Source: Cytophagaceae bacterium SCN 52-12 (GTDB lineage: Bacteria; Bacteroidota; Bacteroidia; Cytophagales; Spirosomataceae). From it: a stretch of DNA of 52,171 nucleotides. This document shows positions 8,198 through 16,590 of this stretch, piece after piece. The stretch is taken from the NCBI GenBank assembly GCA_001724175.1, contig MEDT01000044.1:1-52171 (forward strand), written 5' to 3'. The notes beneath the pieces are model-generated. The model saw only the letters and a list, made by a program, of their open reading frames with translations. It was not told the DNA's origin and did not search any database. The number at the start of each line of letters is the position of its first letter. Position 1 is the first letter of the stretch. The position numbers and the translations under genes were made by a program.

Positions 8198-9301
8198 CTA
8201 CTGTACAGGCTCTATGGCGATCGGGCTTCCGTTGGGGATTTCGTCGGTAGCGACTTTCAGGATAATATCACCGGGGTGTATATCGCCGAATATCTGGACC
8301 TGTGAATCGGTAATATCTCCCCGGTGCACGTTCACCCGCTCGGCCATACCATTTGCTACCTTGATGACAAAGGTCTGCTCCATATTGCTCAATACAGCCG
8401 ATTTAGGAACGAACACGCTGCCTTCATGAGCCTGAACCGGCAGGCGGGCCGAAACGTACATACCCGGTTTCAGCTTTCTTCCCGAATTTGAAATGTCAAT
8501 CTCAATCATCTCCGAGCGGGTATCAGGACGGACACTGTGCGAAATACGGCTGATGTTCCCGCTGAATACCTGGTTCTGGAATGTCCTGACCGTAAATTGC
8601 ACGGGAGTGCCCTCGCGGATATCGCCCAGGTAGGCTTCAGGCACAGCCAGCCGGAGACGAAGCCGGTCGAGCTGCTTGATTTTCAGCAGCGGCACTGAAT
8701 TCTGCCCGCCCGGACCTACGAAGGCTCCCGGCGACAGCCGGCGGTCTGTAACCACCCCCGCGAAGGGAGCGGTGATTTTCAGGTAGTCAACCAATTGCTT
8801 GACCGATTCATAATGCGCCTGCTCTGCAACCACCATCAGGCTGTCGGAAACAAGCTTCGCCCAGTAAGTCTCCACGTCCATCTCGGAAATGGCTCCCGGT
8901 GTCTGCCGCGTTTTGAGCGCACGCTGGTAGACCGCGCGGCTCGATTGGTAGCCTGCCTCGGCCGCCTTGACTTTGGAATAAGCGGCAGTGAGATTGGCAA
9001 TGAGCTCCGGCGCTTCGAGCTCGGCAAGCAGCTGGCCCTTGTTTACCCGGTCGCCGATGTCGACGTGCATTTTGCTGATGTAGCTGCTTACGCGGGGATA
9101 AAGATCGGTTTCATAAAAGCTTTCCAGCTCGCCGGGCAGGTTTATTTCCCTGACAGGCTGCGCGCCCCTGACCATAATGGCCGTATACCGGAATTCGTCA
9201 TTTTGGCTCCGGGTTTCCTCTGCCAGGTTTTCCGGGTGCTTTTTGGGTCCGCAGGAAGCCAGCAGGAGGGCGGCTACCGCTATTTTCAATATATGATTCA
9301 T
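8198..9301 (-). CDS. RND efflux periplasmic adaptor lipoprotein (HlyD/MFP family)
   Basis: This adaptor should link the inner-membrane RND pump encoded just upstream to a TolC-type outer-membrane channel. The start was set at ATG 9301, which gives a lipoprotein signal with lipobox LLLASC and 367 residues. The longer frame runs through repeat locus C and is not credible. Domains in order are: barrel-sandwich half with ISKMHVDIGDRVNKGQLLAELEAPEL at about residues 67-92 (lipoyl half), a helical hairpin, the second lipoyl half ITAPFAGVVTDRRLSPG, a beta-barrel and a membrane-proximal domain. It is the last gene of the tolC-RND-adaptor operon, separated from the pump gene by 82 bases of repeat. The MFP assignment is secure; the substrate is not known. 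Confidence 0.9.
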   Translation of the reverse strand: MNHILKIAVAALLLASCGPKKHPENLAEETRSQNDEFRYTAIMVRGAQPVREINLPGELESFYETDLYPRVSSYISKMHVDIGDRVNKGQLLAELEAPELIANLTAAYSKVKAAEAGYQSSRAVYQRALKTRQTPGAISEMDVETYWAKLVSDSLMVVAEQAHYESVKQLVDYLKITAPFAGVVTDRRLSPGAFVGPGGQNSVPLLKIKQLDRLRLRLAVPEAYLGDIREGTPVQFTVRTFQNQVFSGNISRISHSVRPDTRSEMIEIDISNSGRKLKPGMYVSARLPVQAHEGSVFVPKSAVLSNMEQTFVIKVANGMAERVNVHRGDITDSQVQIFGDIHPGDIILKVATDEIPNGSPIAIEPVQ

Positions 9302-9309
9302 TTGAAAAA

Positions 9310-9375
9310 AATGATGAGACGATAAGACAATGAGGCGATGAGATAATGAGACGATTTTCGATTTCTGACAGCTCA
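9310..9375. repeat. Tandem ATGAGACGAT-word repeat (locus C) inside the efflux operon
   Basis: Three tandem units of about 16 bases (ATGAGACGATAAGACA, ATGAGGCGATGAGATA, ATGAGACGATTTTCG) lie between the RND gene and the adaptor gene, which are transcribed in the same direction. They are followed by GATTTCTGACAGCT, a 14-base word also present in locus B. The block separates two cotranscribed genes and may affect message stability or relative expression; that part is inference. Confidence 0.7.
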
Positions 9376-9383
9376 TAACCATT

Positions 9384-12300
9384 TCAGTTAACGTGGTTGG
9401 AGATGGTCACCGATTGGGCCTCGGTGCTTTTCAGATCAAAATCTTCACTTTCGGGGTTGTCGGGATCGAGCGATACGGAATTGAACGACACCTTTTTCAT
9501 CATCAGCGAAAAGACAACCGGCAGTATGAACAGGGTGGCGACGGTGGAAGTGAGGAGTCCTCCGATAACCGCCCTTCCCAGCGGAGCTACCTGCTCGCCT
9601 GTGTCGCCGAAGCCGCTTGCCATAGGCACCATCCCTATAGACATGGCCAGGGTCGTCATCAGGATAGGCCGCAGCCGGAGTGTTCCGGCAGTCCTGGCAG
9701 CCACGCCTGCGTCGCGGTACTGGAGCCGCAGCGTTTCAGCGTTGGTGACGAGCAGCAGGGCGTTGGCTACCGAAACGCCTACCGACATGATAATTCCCAT
9801 ATAGGACTGCAGGTTGAGGGTCTGGCCCGTGACCAGCAGCAGGAAAAGGGCGCCTGCCAGCACCGACGGGATCGTGATCATGATGATGCAGGCCAGCCTG
9901 AACGACTGGTAGGTGGCAGACAGGAGGAGGAAGATGACCACGACAGCCAGGAGCAGGCCAAACTGCAGGCTTTCGAGCGTTTCCCGGAGAAGCTGGGCGA
10001 TGCCTTCCACGCTGACCACGCTGCCCCGGGGAGGATCGCCTGCGTCTGCAACCGCCTCGTGCACCGCTTCGCTGGCAGTACCGAGATCCACCTGGTGCGT
10101 ATTGGCCGTGATGGTAAGCATCCTGCGGGGGCCGCGCCTGTCGTACTGGGCGGGCACGTTGCTGGTAGAGATCGTAGCTACGTCGCCCAGGGTAGGTCTT
10201 AGCTGTCCTTTTACAAGCGGGATATTTTCGACATCGGCAACCGACTGCATATACTGGGGAGACATTTCTACCTGTACCTGGTAGGCGAAGCCTTTGCCCT
10301 GGTCGAGCCAGAGGTTTTTGGCGGTAAAGCGGCTGGAAGAGGTTGCTGCTACCAGCGATTTGGCGATCACGTCGACCGACAGACCCAGCTGCGCGGCCCT
10401 TTCCCGGTCGATATGGATCTGCACGGTAGGATAGCGCAGCGGCTGCTTGATCCGTACATCCCGCAGATAAGGTATCTTGTCGAGCTCTTTGATTATTTTT
10501 TGTGCAAATACCTGGTTTTCGGCAATATCTTTTCCGCCTATCACCACTTCGATAGGTGTGGAGGCACCCTGGCTCATGATCTTTTCAGTGAGCTCGATCG
10601 GCTCGAAAGTCGTTTTGAGATCGGGCAATTCCTTATGGATGCGCTGCCTGATCTGGTCCTTCAGGAGATCGAGCGATTCCAGCTTGTAATCGCGAGAGAG
10701 GCTTACCTGCAGGATCGCCTCGTGAGGCCCGGAATTGAACACGTACAAGGCGCTGGTCCCGTAGCTGGAAGGGGTCATGCCGACATAGGCCGACGTAATG
10801 GAGATATTCTGCTTCCCGACCAGGTCCTCCAGCTGTGCGAGCACCTCTTTCACCCGTTCCTCCATCCTTTCAAGCCGGAGGCCTTCGGGGCCTATCAGCC
10901 GGACCTGGAATTGCCTGGCCTTGTTCTGGCGCGGCATCAGGTCAGTCCCGATGTTCATAAACAAAATGGCGACCAGCGAAAAGGCGGCCACGAGGTAAAT
11001 CGCTACAACAGCTGTGCGCCGCTTCATCAGCCTGCTCAGCAGCAGGCCATAGCGATGCTGTATCTTGTCCATCAGCCCTGCTTTTTTCTCAGGCTTGGGA
11101 GCGTCGTCTCCGATATCTTCCGGGTGCTGATGCTCTTTGAGCCACCAGTTGCACAGGATAGGGACGAGCGTCTGTGAGAGTACATAGGAGACGATGATCG
11201 AAAAGCCTACCGCAAGCGACAGCGGCAGGAACATACCTTTGGGAATACCCGTCATCATAAAAGCCGGTGCAAATACGGCCAGGATGGCTACCGTAATCAG
11301 GAACAGCGGAAAGCTCATTTCGGCTGAGGCGTCTTTAACAGCCCGGGCTTTGCTTTTGCCCATTTCAAGGTGCTGGTGTATATTTTCTATCACTACGGTC
11401 GACTGGTCGACCAGGATACCGATCGCCAGCGCCAATCCCGACAGCGTCATGATGTTGATCGTCTGGCCGCTGAGCTGCAGCATCAGGATCGCCGATAAAA
11501 GCGATGCAGGGATGGTAAGAATCACGATCAGCGAGCTTCTCAGGTCTCTCAGGAAAAGGAATACCATGAGCCCGGTGAGGAGCGCGCCTAAACCGCCTTC
11601 CACCGCCAGCGCATGTACCGACTGCATCACATACACCGACTGATCGAACTCGTACGCCAGGTCTATGTATTCGGGCAGGAGGCTTTTCATCTCGGGCAGC
11701 TTCGCCTTGAGGGCGGACACAACCGACATGGTAGAGGCGTCGCCGGATTTGGATACCGGTATGTAAACCGAACGTTTCCCGTTGATCAGCGCATATCCTA
11801 CCGGGACGTCGGTCGCATCTTCCACCGTAGCGACATCGCGCATGAAGACCATCGGGCCTACGCCCTGTCTCAGCGGGATATTGAAAAAATCTTCCACGTT
11901 GTCGAGCACGGTGTTGCTCGGGGTCATTACCATGAAATCGCCGATGCGGACGTTGCCGGCCGGTGATATCTTGTTGTTGGCCACTACCGCCGCTACGATC
12001 TCATCAGGCGTAAGCTCGTAGCTTTTCATCCGCTCAGGGTCGACGCGTATGACCACCGTCCGCTCGTTGGAGCCGAAAGGAGAGGTAGCGATGCCTCCCG
12101 GTATCTGCGAAAATAGCGGTCTGATCCGCGATGAAGCCATATCCTGCAGCTCGGCGAGCGGAGCGCTTTTGCTGCTGAATACCAGCTGTCCTACCGGAAG
12201 CGACGAAGCATCGAACCTTACCACGGTGGGCGGGACCGTCCCGGGAGGGAGATAGTTCATTACCCGGTTGACCTGGTTGGCCACTTCGCCGGCGACCTGC

Positions 12301-12599
12301 GACATATCGACATTCTCGTAGAATGTACACTTGACAAGACAGGTCCCCTGTATATTTTTGACTTCTACATCTTTGATCCCCGATACGTACAGCATCTGGT
12401 TCTGGTAGCGGGTAGCGACGAAACCTTCCATCTGGTTGGCCGACATCCCGCCGTAAGGCTGGGAGATGTAAATGGTAGGCAGGTTCAGATTGGGGAAAAT
12501 ATCGACCGGTATCCTGAAGAGCGCCAGGGCTGCAAAAATAGCTACAGCAAAAAGCGCCACTACGATGGCAATTGGCTTGTTGAGTGCAGTCTTTAACAT
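9384..12599 (-). CDS. RND efflux permease, HAE1-like (AcrB family)
   Basis: This is a 1071-residue trimeric inner-membrane proton-driven exporter, the pump of efflux module 1. The N terminus (MLKTALNKPIAIVVALF) is the first transmembrane helix, followed by the porter domain with the GIKDVEVKN and GGIATSPFG regions, helices 2-6 around residues 325-480, a second porter half and helices 7-12. In the fourth helix, where AcrB has the proton-relay pair Asp407-Asp408, this protein has GILVDQSTVVIENI: Asp398 is kept and the neighbour is Gln399. It sits 9 bases after tolC and before the adaptor gene. The substrate cannot be deduced; this single-Asp form is seen in a branch distinct from classical multidrug pumps, as far as I can judge. 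Confidence 0.92.
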   Translation of the reverse strand: MLKTALNKPIAIVVALFAVAIFAALALFRIPVDIFPNLNLPTIYISQPYGGMSANQMEGFVATRYQNQMLYVSGIKDVEVKNIQGTCLVKCTFYENVDMSQVAGEVANQVNRVMNYLPPGTVPPTVVRFDASSLPVGQLVFSSKSAPLAELQDMASSRIRPLFSQIPGGIATSPFGSNERTVVIRVDPERMKSYELTPDEIVAAVVANNKISPAGNVRIGDFMVMTPSNTVLDNVEDFFNIPLRQGVGPMVFMRDVATVEDATDVPVGYALINGKRSVYIPVSKSGDASTMSVVSALKAKLPEMKSLLPEYIDLAYEFDQSVYVMQSVHALAVEGGLGALLTGLMVFLFLRDLRSSLIVILTIPASLLSAILMLQLSGQTINIMTLSGLALAIGILVDQSTVVIENIHQHLEMGKSKARAVKDASAEMSFPLFLITVAILAVFAPAFMMTGIPKGMFLPLSLAVGFSIIVSYVLSQTLVPILCNWWLKEHQHPEDIGDDAPKPEKKAGLMDKIQHRYGLLLSRLMKRRTAVVAIYLVAAFSLVAILFMNIGTDLMPRQNKARQFQVRLIGPEGLRLERMEERVKEVLAQLEDLVGKQNISITSAYVGMTPSSYGTSALYVFNSGPHEAILQVSLSRDYKLESLDLLKDQIRQRIHKELPDLKTTFEPIELTEKIMSQGASTPIEVVIGGKDIAENQVFAQKIIKELDKIPYLRDVRIKQPLRYPTVQIHIDRERAAQLGLSVDVIAKSLVAATSSSRFTAKNLWLDQGKGFAYQVQVEMSPQYMQSVADVENIPLVKGQLRPTLGDVATISTSNVPAQYDRRGPRRMLTITANTHQVDLGTASEAVHEAVADAGDPPRGSVVSVEGIAQLLRETLESLQFGLLLAVVVIFLLLSATYQSFRLACIIMITIPSVLAGALFLLLVTGQTLNLQSYMGIIMSVGVSVANALLLVTNAETLRLQYRDAGVAARTAGTLRLRPILMTTLAMSIGMVPMASGFGDTGEQVAPLGRAVIGGLLTSTVATLFILPVVFSLMMKKVSFNSVSLDPDNPESEDFDLKSTEAQSVTISNHVN

Positions 12600-12608
12600 G
12601 AAAGTGGG

Positions 12609-14036
12609 TTAATTAGGGATTTGTTCCAGGAAAACGTCAAAGTCGCCCTTGGCAGCAGCTTTGATCAGCAGGGATCTCCATACATTGTTCACTGAAATCA
12701 GGTATTCCGTTTCCGCCCTGATGTAGAGGTCTGTCACCTGGGTAAGGAGCATAATGTTTTCCATCCCGCTTTCGTAACGGGCCATAGACTGCGCATAGGC
12801 ATTTCTGGCTGCATCGAGCATGACGGGGGTTTTCTGGACCGACTGGTAGGAGAGGTTGAACTGGATATCGGAGCTTTTCAGCTCCGCCGTCGTTCTCATC
12901 ATGGCCGTATTGTATTCTTCCGTGAGCGCATTATAGCGGAACTGCTGCGCCGCGAGCCGGCGCCGGATCTCGAAGGTCCTGGTCGGATGCCAGACCAGCG
13001 TCGCGCCCAGGGCGTAGTTAAAGGCACGCAGACCGAGCCCTGAGAAGGATGAGGATATCGTAAAATCGCCGTCAGGTCCGGGCTTCTGGTCTATTCCGGA
13101 GCCTCTGCCCCAGAAGGAGCCGATCATATGCAGCTCGGGCATAATCCCGAGGCGGGTTCTCTTCATTTCGTTTTCCGCTTCTTTCTGACGGGAAAGGAGC
13201 GTCCGGAGGCGCGGATGTTTTTCGGGCTCGCTGCTGGCAAAGCTGAAGCTTGCCGGAAGCCTGGAGAAGAAGCTCATGGTGTCAATTTCCAGCTCTTTGC
13301 CTGCCTCCCCGATCAGCTCGCTCAGCAAAACTTCGTATTTTTTGGCCTGTGCCTGGCTTTCCATCCATTGAAGGAGCGCCCGGGTAGACTCTGCGATCGC
13401 GATAGAGCTGTCTATCCCTGCCTTGAGGCCGGAGCTGGCGTTCGCCCTTGTCACCGTCACGATGTCTTCCGTACGGCGAAGGTTTCGCTCCTGCAGGCGT
13501 GTATATTTTAATGCGTTCAGGGCCAGCAGGTAAGCGTCGGCTACTTTGATCTGGTGTTCAAAAAGCTCCTGCTCATAGACCTGGGCGGCGGTTTGTTCCC
13601 TGGAAGCGGCCAGGGTTCTGTCGGCGTCCTTCTTCCCGAATGTAAAAGCCTGCCAGTCGACAACTGTAGAGGCGAGCGAAGTCCAGGCGGGCTGCCAGTC
13701 GAAACCGTTCGGCTTTACCGAGCCGCTCAGGCCGAGCAAAAGGCCGTCATAGCCCAGGTTGGCGCCTCTCACCTGGTTGGAAGTGCTGAATAATGCCTGG
13801 GCCTGGATACCGGCTTTGGGATAGTAAGCCGCCATCGCCGCCCGAAGGTCTTCGCCGGCAGCCAGCTTTTCTGCGATCCTTTTCTTCAGGGTCGGGTAGT
13901 TGGCCCTGGCCTTTTCAAGAGCCTGCAGAAGATTAACCGATACGATCTCTTCGGACTGCTGGGCAAAACTTCGGTAAGAAAGAATATAGAAAAAGAAGAG
14001 AGTGAGAAAGAAAGCGAATCCGGGGCTTCGTAACAT
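12609..14036 (-). CDS. TolC family outer-membrane efflux channel
   Basis: This 475-residue protein has a signal peptide (ending RSFAQQ at about residue 27) and the two long coiled-coil/helical repeats of outer-membrane efflux proteins, with NLLQALEKARANYPTLKKR in the first and a second repeat near residues 280-470. It should be the outer-membrane duct for the RND pump and adaptor encoded downstream, and it is the first gene of that operon. Its upstream region carries three phased CTAAT sites (14087-14114), which suggests direct control by the two-component regulator encoded 1.6 kb upstream on the same strand. A start at ATG 14036 fits the signal peptide. Confidence 0.88.
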   Translation of the reverse strand: MLRSPGFAFFLTLFFFYILSYRSFAQQSEEIVSVNLLQALEKARANYPTLKKRIAEKLAAGEDLRAAMAAYYPKAGIQAQALFSTSNQVRGANLGYDGLLLGLSGSVKPNGFDWQPAWTSLASTVVDWQAFTFGKKDADRTLAASREQTAAQVYEQELFEHQIKVADAYLLALNALKYTRLQERNLRRTEDIVTVTRANASSGLKAGIDSSIAIAESTRALLQWMESQAQAKKYEVLLSELIGEAGKELEIDTMSFFSRLPASFSFASSEPEKHPRLRTLLSRQKEAENEMKRTRLGIMPELHMIGSFWGRGSGIDQKPGPDGDFTISSSFSGLGLRAFNYALGATLVWHPTRTFEIRRRLAAQQFRYNALTEEYNTAMMRTTAELKSSDIQFNLSYQSVQKTPVMLDAARNAYAQSMARYESGMENIMLLTQVTDLYIRAETEYLISVNNVWRSLLIKAAAKGDFDVFLEQIPN

Positions 14037-14086
14037 AATGCGCTGAAATGCCTTTAAATTTTATCTCAGCAAAATACAGCCGGCAG

Positions 14087-14114
14087 ATTAGGATGGGATT
14101 AGCTGCCGATTAGA
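14087..14114 (-). promoter_or_regulatory. Three-unit, 11-bp-phased response-regulator operator in front of tolC (module 1)
   Basis: On the minus strand TCTAAT (14114-14109), GCTAAT (14103-14098) and CCTAAT (14092-14087) are spaced exactly 11 bases apart. This is the spacing of half-sites bound head-to-tail by OmpR/PhoB-family regulators. A -7-like TATTTTG follows at 14076-14070, so the array covers the -33 region, the usual position for an activator. The first unit is 78 bases from the tolC start. A matching five-unit array precedes the second tolC gene at 46477. Confidence 0.7.
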
Positions 14115-14210
14115 TTTTTATTCAGGGGTATTAAAAAAATTTTAATATCGGCAGATGTCTGAAGAAAACGGATAGGGAGGCGGGCTGATGTATCGGGGGC
14201 GTCCCCGGCG

Positions 14211-14231
14211 ACCACCGGTTCCACCGGCGGT
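14211..14231 (-). terminator. GC-rich hairpin downstream of the histidine kinase gene
   Basis: The minus strand reads ACCGCCGGT-GGA-ACCGGTGGT, a 9-bp stem with one G-U pair and a 3-base loop, 42 bases after the kinase stop codon. There is no U-run after it, so termination is uncertain. It may simply separate the regulator operon from the efflux operon. Confidence 0.3.
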
Positions 14232-14272
14232 TATCCACGTGCCATCCCCGCGGGAATTTTACGCTAAGGGCC

Positions 14273-15661
14273 TTATGCATACGGGAAGGGGAAATCGACA
14301 ACGATCTCCGTGCCTTTACCGATTTCGGAAGACATCGTGATTCCTCCCCGGTGGAGCCTGATGATTCGTTGCGCCAGCGTCAGGCCTATTCCGAACCCCT
14401 GCCGGGAAGTAGCATTCGAGCCTCTCTGGAGCGGCTCAAGGATCTGCAGCATCTCGTTTTGAGGGATCCCTATCCCCCGGTCCCTGACCCGTACCCTCAG
14501 CGACGTTTCGGTATTCATTTCCAGGGAGATGCTTACCTCGTTATCGTTGGAGTATTTACAGGCGTTGTCGATCAGGTTGGTAATGGCAGCTTTCAGCAGG
14601 GTTTCTTCGCCTGGTATGACCAGGGGCCGGTCCTGCAGCCTGACGCCGTCGCTGAAGGTAAGCCGTATCTTCTGAAGCGGCCATTTCGACTGCACCTGGT
14701 CCATGCAGTCCATCAGCAGCTCCATCATATCGACTTTATGGGTGTTGATGTAATCCTCCTGGTTCTCGATCCCGGCGAGCATCAGCAGCCCGTTCGAAAG
14801 GCTGATGAGGCGATCCAGCTCGGCGATCGCTTTTTGCTGGCTTTCCCTCAGGCTAGTCTCATCCTTATCGTAATAGAGCGCGGTTTCCAATAGCCCTTTG
14901 AGGGTAGCCATCGGGGTGCGGAGCTCGTGCGAGGCCTGGGAGATAAACGACCTTTGGTTGGCAATCAGGCGTTCATGCTGGTCAAGCAGCTCGTTAAAAG
15001 ACGTGGTCAGGGAGCCTACCTCGTCGCCCGGGGTGAGATTCTGAAGGCGGAATGACAGGGAATTGTTGAAGCGCCCTTTGATCTGGTCGATCAGGGAATT
15101 AAGGGGAGACAGTGTTCTCAGGGCAAAAAAATGTGCAAAAATGGCGACCAGCGCAATGCAGATAATATTTGTAAGGATGAGCAGGTCGGCGAGCGATTCC
15201 TGTCGCTGGTACCCTTCCGAATCGTACGCCGTTATGATGGCGACGTACGGCTTCTCCGAATCAGGCTGAAAGGATACCCGGTAGGCCATAGCCACGCCGT
15301 TTTTTTCGCGCTCATGCGCTTTTACGGGGTAAGAGAAAAAAAGCTTTCCTTCCTGCCTGACGCTGTCGAGGAAAGAAGGAGCAGGGTAAAAATCATAGAC
15401 CTGTATATTGGAATAATAAAGGCTGTCCGTACCGGAAAAGACGAGGTCCGTCTGCTCATTGAGAACGGTATTGATGCTTCCTTTCAGGCTTCCTTCGGGA
15501 TCAAACAACTGCTGGGTGCCCAGGACCCGTCGCTCCAGGCGCTGCTGGAAGAAGGTATTCCGGTGCTTGGCATACGTGAAATAGATAAACAGCGAAAATG
15601 AAAGCAGCACCAGCGTGACGAAGAAAACGAACCACAAAATCAGGCGATGACGGATCAGCAT
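14273..15661 (-). CDS. Two-component sensor histidine kinase (module 1)
   Basis: This is a 462-residue inner-membrane sensor kinase. Order of domains: first membrane helix at residues 8-30, a periplasmic sensor of about 125 residues, second membrane helix at about 158-181, HAMP linker, HisKA box FISQASHELRTPMATLKG with phospho-accepting His245, and an ATPase domain with N box NLIDNACKYS, G1 box RDRGIGIP and G2 box GFGIGLTLA. It is encoded 4 bases after its response regulator, so the two are one operon. The location directly upstream of the tolC-RND-adaptor operon suggests it senses a compound exported by that pump or the envelope stress it relieves; the signal is unknown. Confidence 0.92.
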   Translation of the reverse strand: MLIRHRLILWFVFFVTLVLLSFSLFIYFTYAKHRNTFFQQRLERRVLGTQQLFDPEGSLKGSINTVLNEQTDLVFSGTDSLYYSNIQVYDFYPAPSFLDSVRQEGKLFFSYPVKAHEREKNGVAMAYRVSFQPDSEKPYVAIITAYDSEGYQRQESLADLLILTNIICIALVAIFAHFFALRTLSPLNSLIDQIKGRFNNSLSFRLQNLTPGDEVGSLTTSFNELLDQHERLIANQRSFISQASHELRTPMATLKGLLETALYYDKDETSLRESQQKAIAELDRLISLSNGLLMLAGIENQEDYINTHKVDMMELLMDCMDQVQSKWPLQKIRLTFSDGVRLQDRPLVIPGEETLLKAAITNLIDNACKYSNDNEVSISLEMNTETSLRVRVRDRGIGIPQNEMLQILEPLQRGSNATSRQGFGIGLTLAQRIIRLHRGGITMSSEIGKGTEIVVDFPFPYA

Positions 15662-15665
15662 GTCT

Positions 15666-16340
15666 CTATTCCTTTAGCATATAACCCATACCAATGACGG
15701 TGTGAAGAAGCTTCTGGGGGCGCCCGGCTTCGATTTTCTTCCTGAGGTAGTTGATGTAAACATCAATGACATTCGTATTGGTATCAAAGCGGATGTCCCA
15801 GACCTTTTCGGCGATATCTACCCTGCTTACAATTTTCCCGGCATTCAGCATCAGGTATTCGAGCAGGGCGTATTCCCGGCTGGTCAGGTTGATGCGCTGC
15901 CCGCCCCGTGTAACGATGCGTGCGTCGGCATGAAGGACAAGGTCGGCGACGGCGATGCTCCTGCCGGTATCTTCCAGGGGCGCTATTCTCCGGCCCAGGG
16001 CCTTGAGCCTGAGCACCAGCTCCCTGAATTCAAAGGGCTTGACCAGATAATCATCAGCGCCCGATCCGAATCCTTTCTCTTTATCTGTTATGCTGTCAAG
16101 GGCCGTAAGCAGGAGCACGGGCTGCGTTTTGTCGTTGCCCTTGATCTCTTTGCAAAGGTCGAAGCCATTGATTTTAGGAAGATTAAGGTCGAGAATGACG
16201 ACGTCGTATTTTTTGCCGTCATAAAACCGCAGCCCCATGAGACCATCAAAAGCCACGTCGACGTCGAAACCTTCCTCGTTCAGACCTCTTTTGATAAACG
16301 ACGCTACGTTAGCTTCATCTTCTACCAGTAAAATCCGCAT
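15666..16340 (-). CDS. OmpR-family response regulator (module 1)
   Basis: The protein has 224 residues from ATG 16340 (MRILLVEDE); the longer frame to 16421 adds a non-homologous leader. The receiver domain shows the acidic pocket (VEDE), phospho-accepting Asp51 in ILDLNLP, Thr in LLLTALD and Lys in LVKPF. The C-terminal winged helix has NLTSREYALLEYL and the recognition helix region NVIDVYINYLRKKIE. That region is nearly identical to the regulator of module 2, so both may bind the same CTAAT repeats. It is likely the activator of the downstream efflux operon through the site at 14087-14114. A perfect TATCTTTG box lies 53 bases upstream. Confidence 0.93.
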   Translation of the reverse strand: MRILLVEDEANVASFIKRGLNEEGFDVDVAFDGLMGLRFYDGKKYDVVILDLNLPKINGFDLCKEIKGNDKTQPVLLLTALDSITDKEKGFGSGADDYLVKPFEFRELVLRLKALGRRIAPLEDTGRSIAVADLVLHADARIVTRGGQRINLTSREYALLEYLMLNAGKIVSRVDIAEKVWDIRFDTNTNVIDVYINYLRKKIEAGRPQKLLHTVIGMGYMLKE

Positions 16341-16392
16341 GTTCTGAACCCTGATCTGTCTAAGTACTGTTTCCCTGGCTTGAAAGCAAAGG

Positions 16393-16400
16393 CAAAGATA
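16393..16400 (-). promoter_or_regulatory. Candidate -7 promoter box of the module 1 regulator-kinase operon
   Basis: The minus strand reads TATCTTTG, a full TAnnTTTG match, 53 bases before the regulator start. A single CCTAAT hexamer (16410-16405) lies just upstream of it, which might be an autoregulatory half-site, though no phased partner is present. No clear -33 TTG was found. Confidence 0.4.
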
Positions 16401-16448
16401 CGAAATTAGGTGTTTGGCCATAAACTGGTAAATTACCTTTCGGAGTGC

Positions 16449-16456
16449 TAGCTTTG
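16449..16456 (+). promoter_or_regulatory. Candidate -7 promoter box for the porin gene
   Basis: TAGCTTTG matches TAnnTTTG and lies 135 bases before the porin start, implying a leader of about 125 bases. It sits in the divergent gap shared with the regulator operon. No clear -33 element was seen. Confidence 0.3.
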
Positions 16457-16590
16457 CATCCTAATAACATAACACGATTTTTTAAAAGCTGTTTATTTTT
16501 GACCATGCGGCCGGTTGTCTTACGAAGCTGCCTGTTACGAGGTTGTTTATCTCTGATTTCCGGCAGTTGATCGTCCCAAATATATTCTTA

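Noticed and set aside
9302..9382. 27-residue N-terminal extension of the efflux adaptor
   Set aside because: It is encoded by repeat locus C, and the internal ATG gives a proper lipoprotein signal.
10413..11177. 254-codon open frame antisense to the RND pump gene
   Set aside because: Shadow frame of the highly constrained RND coding sequence; no recognisable domain.
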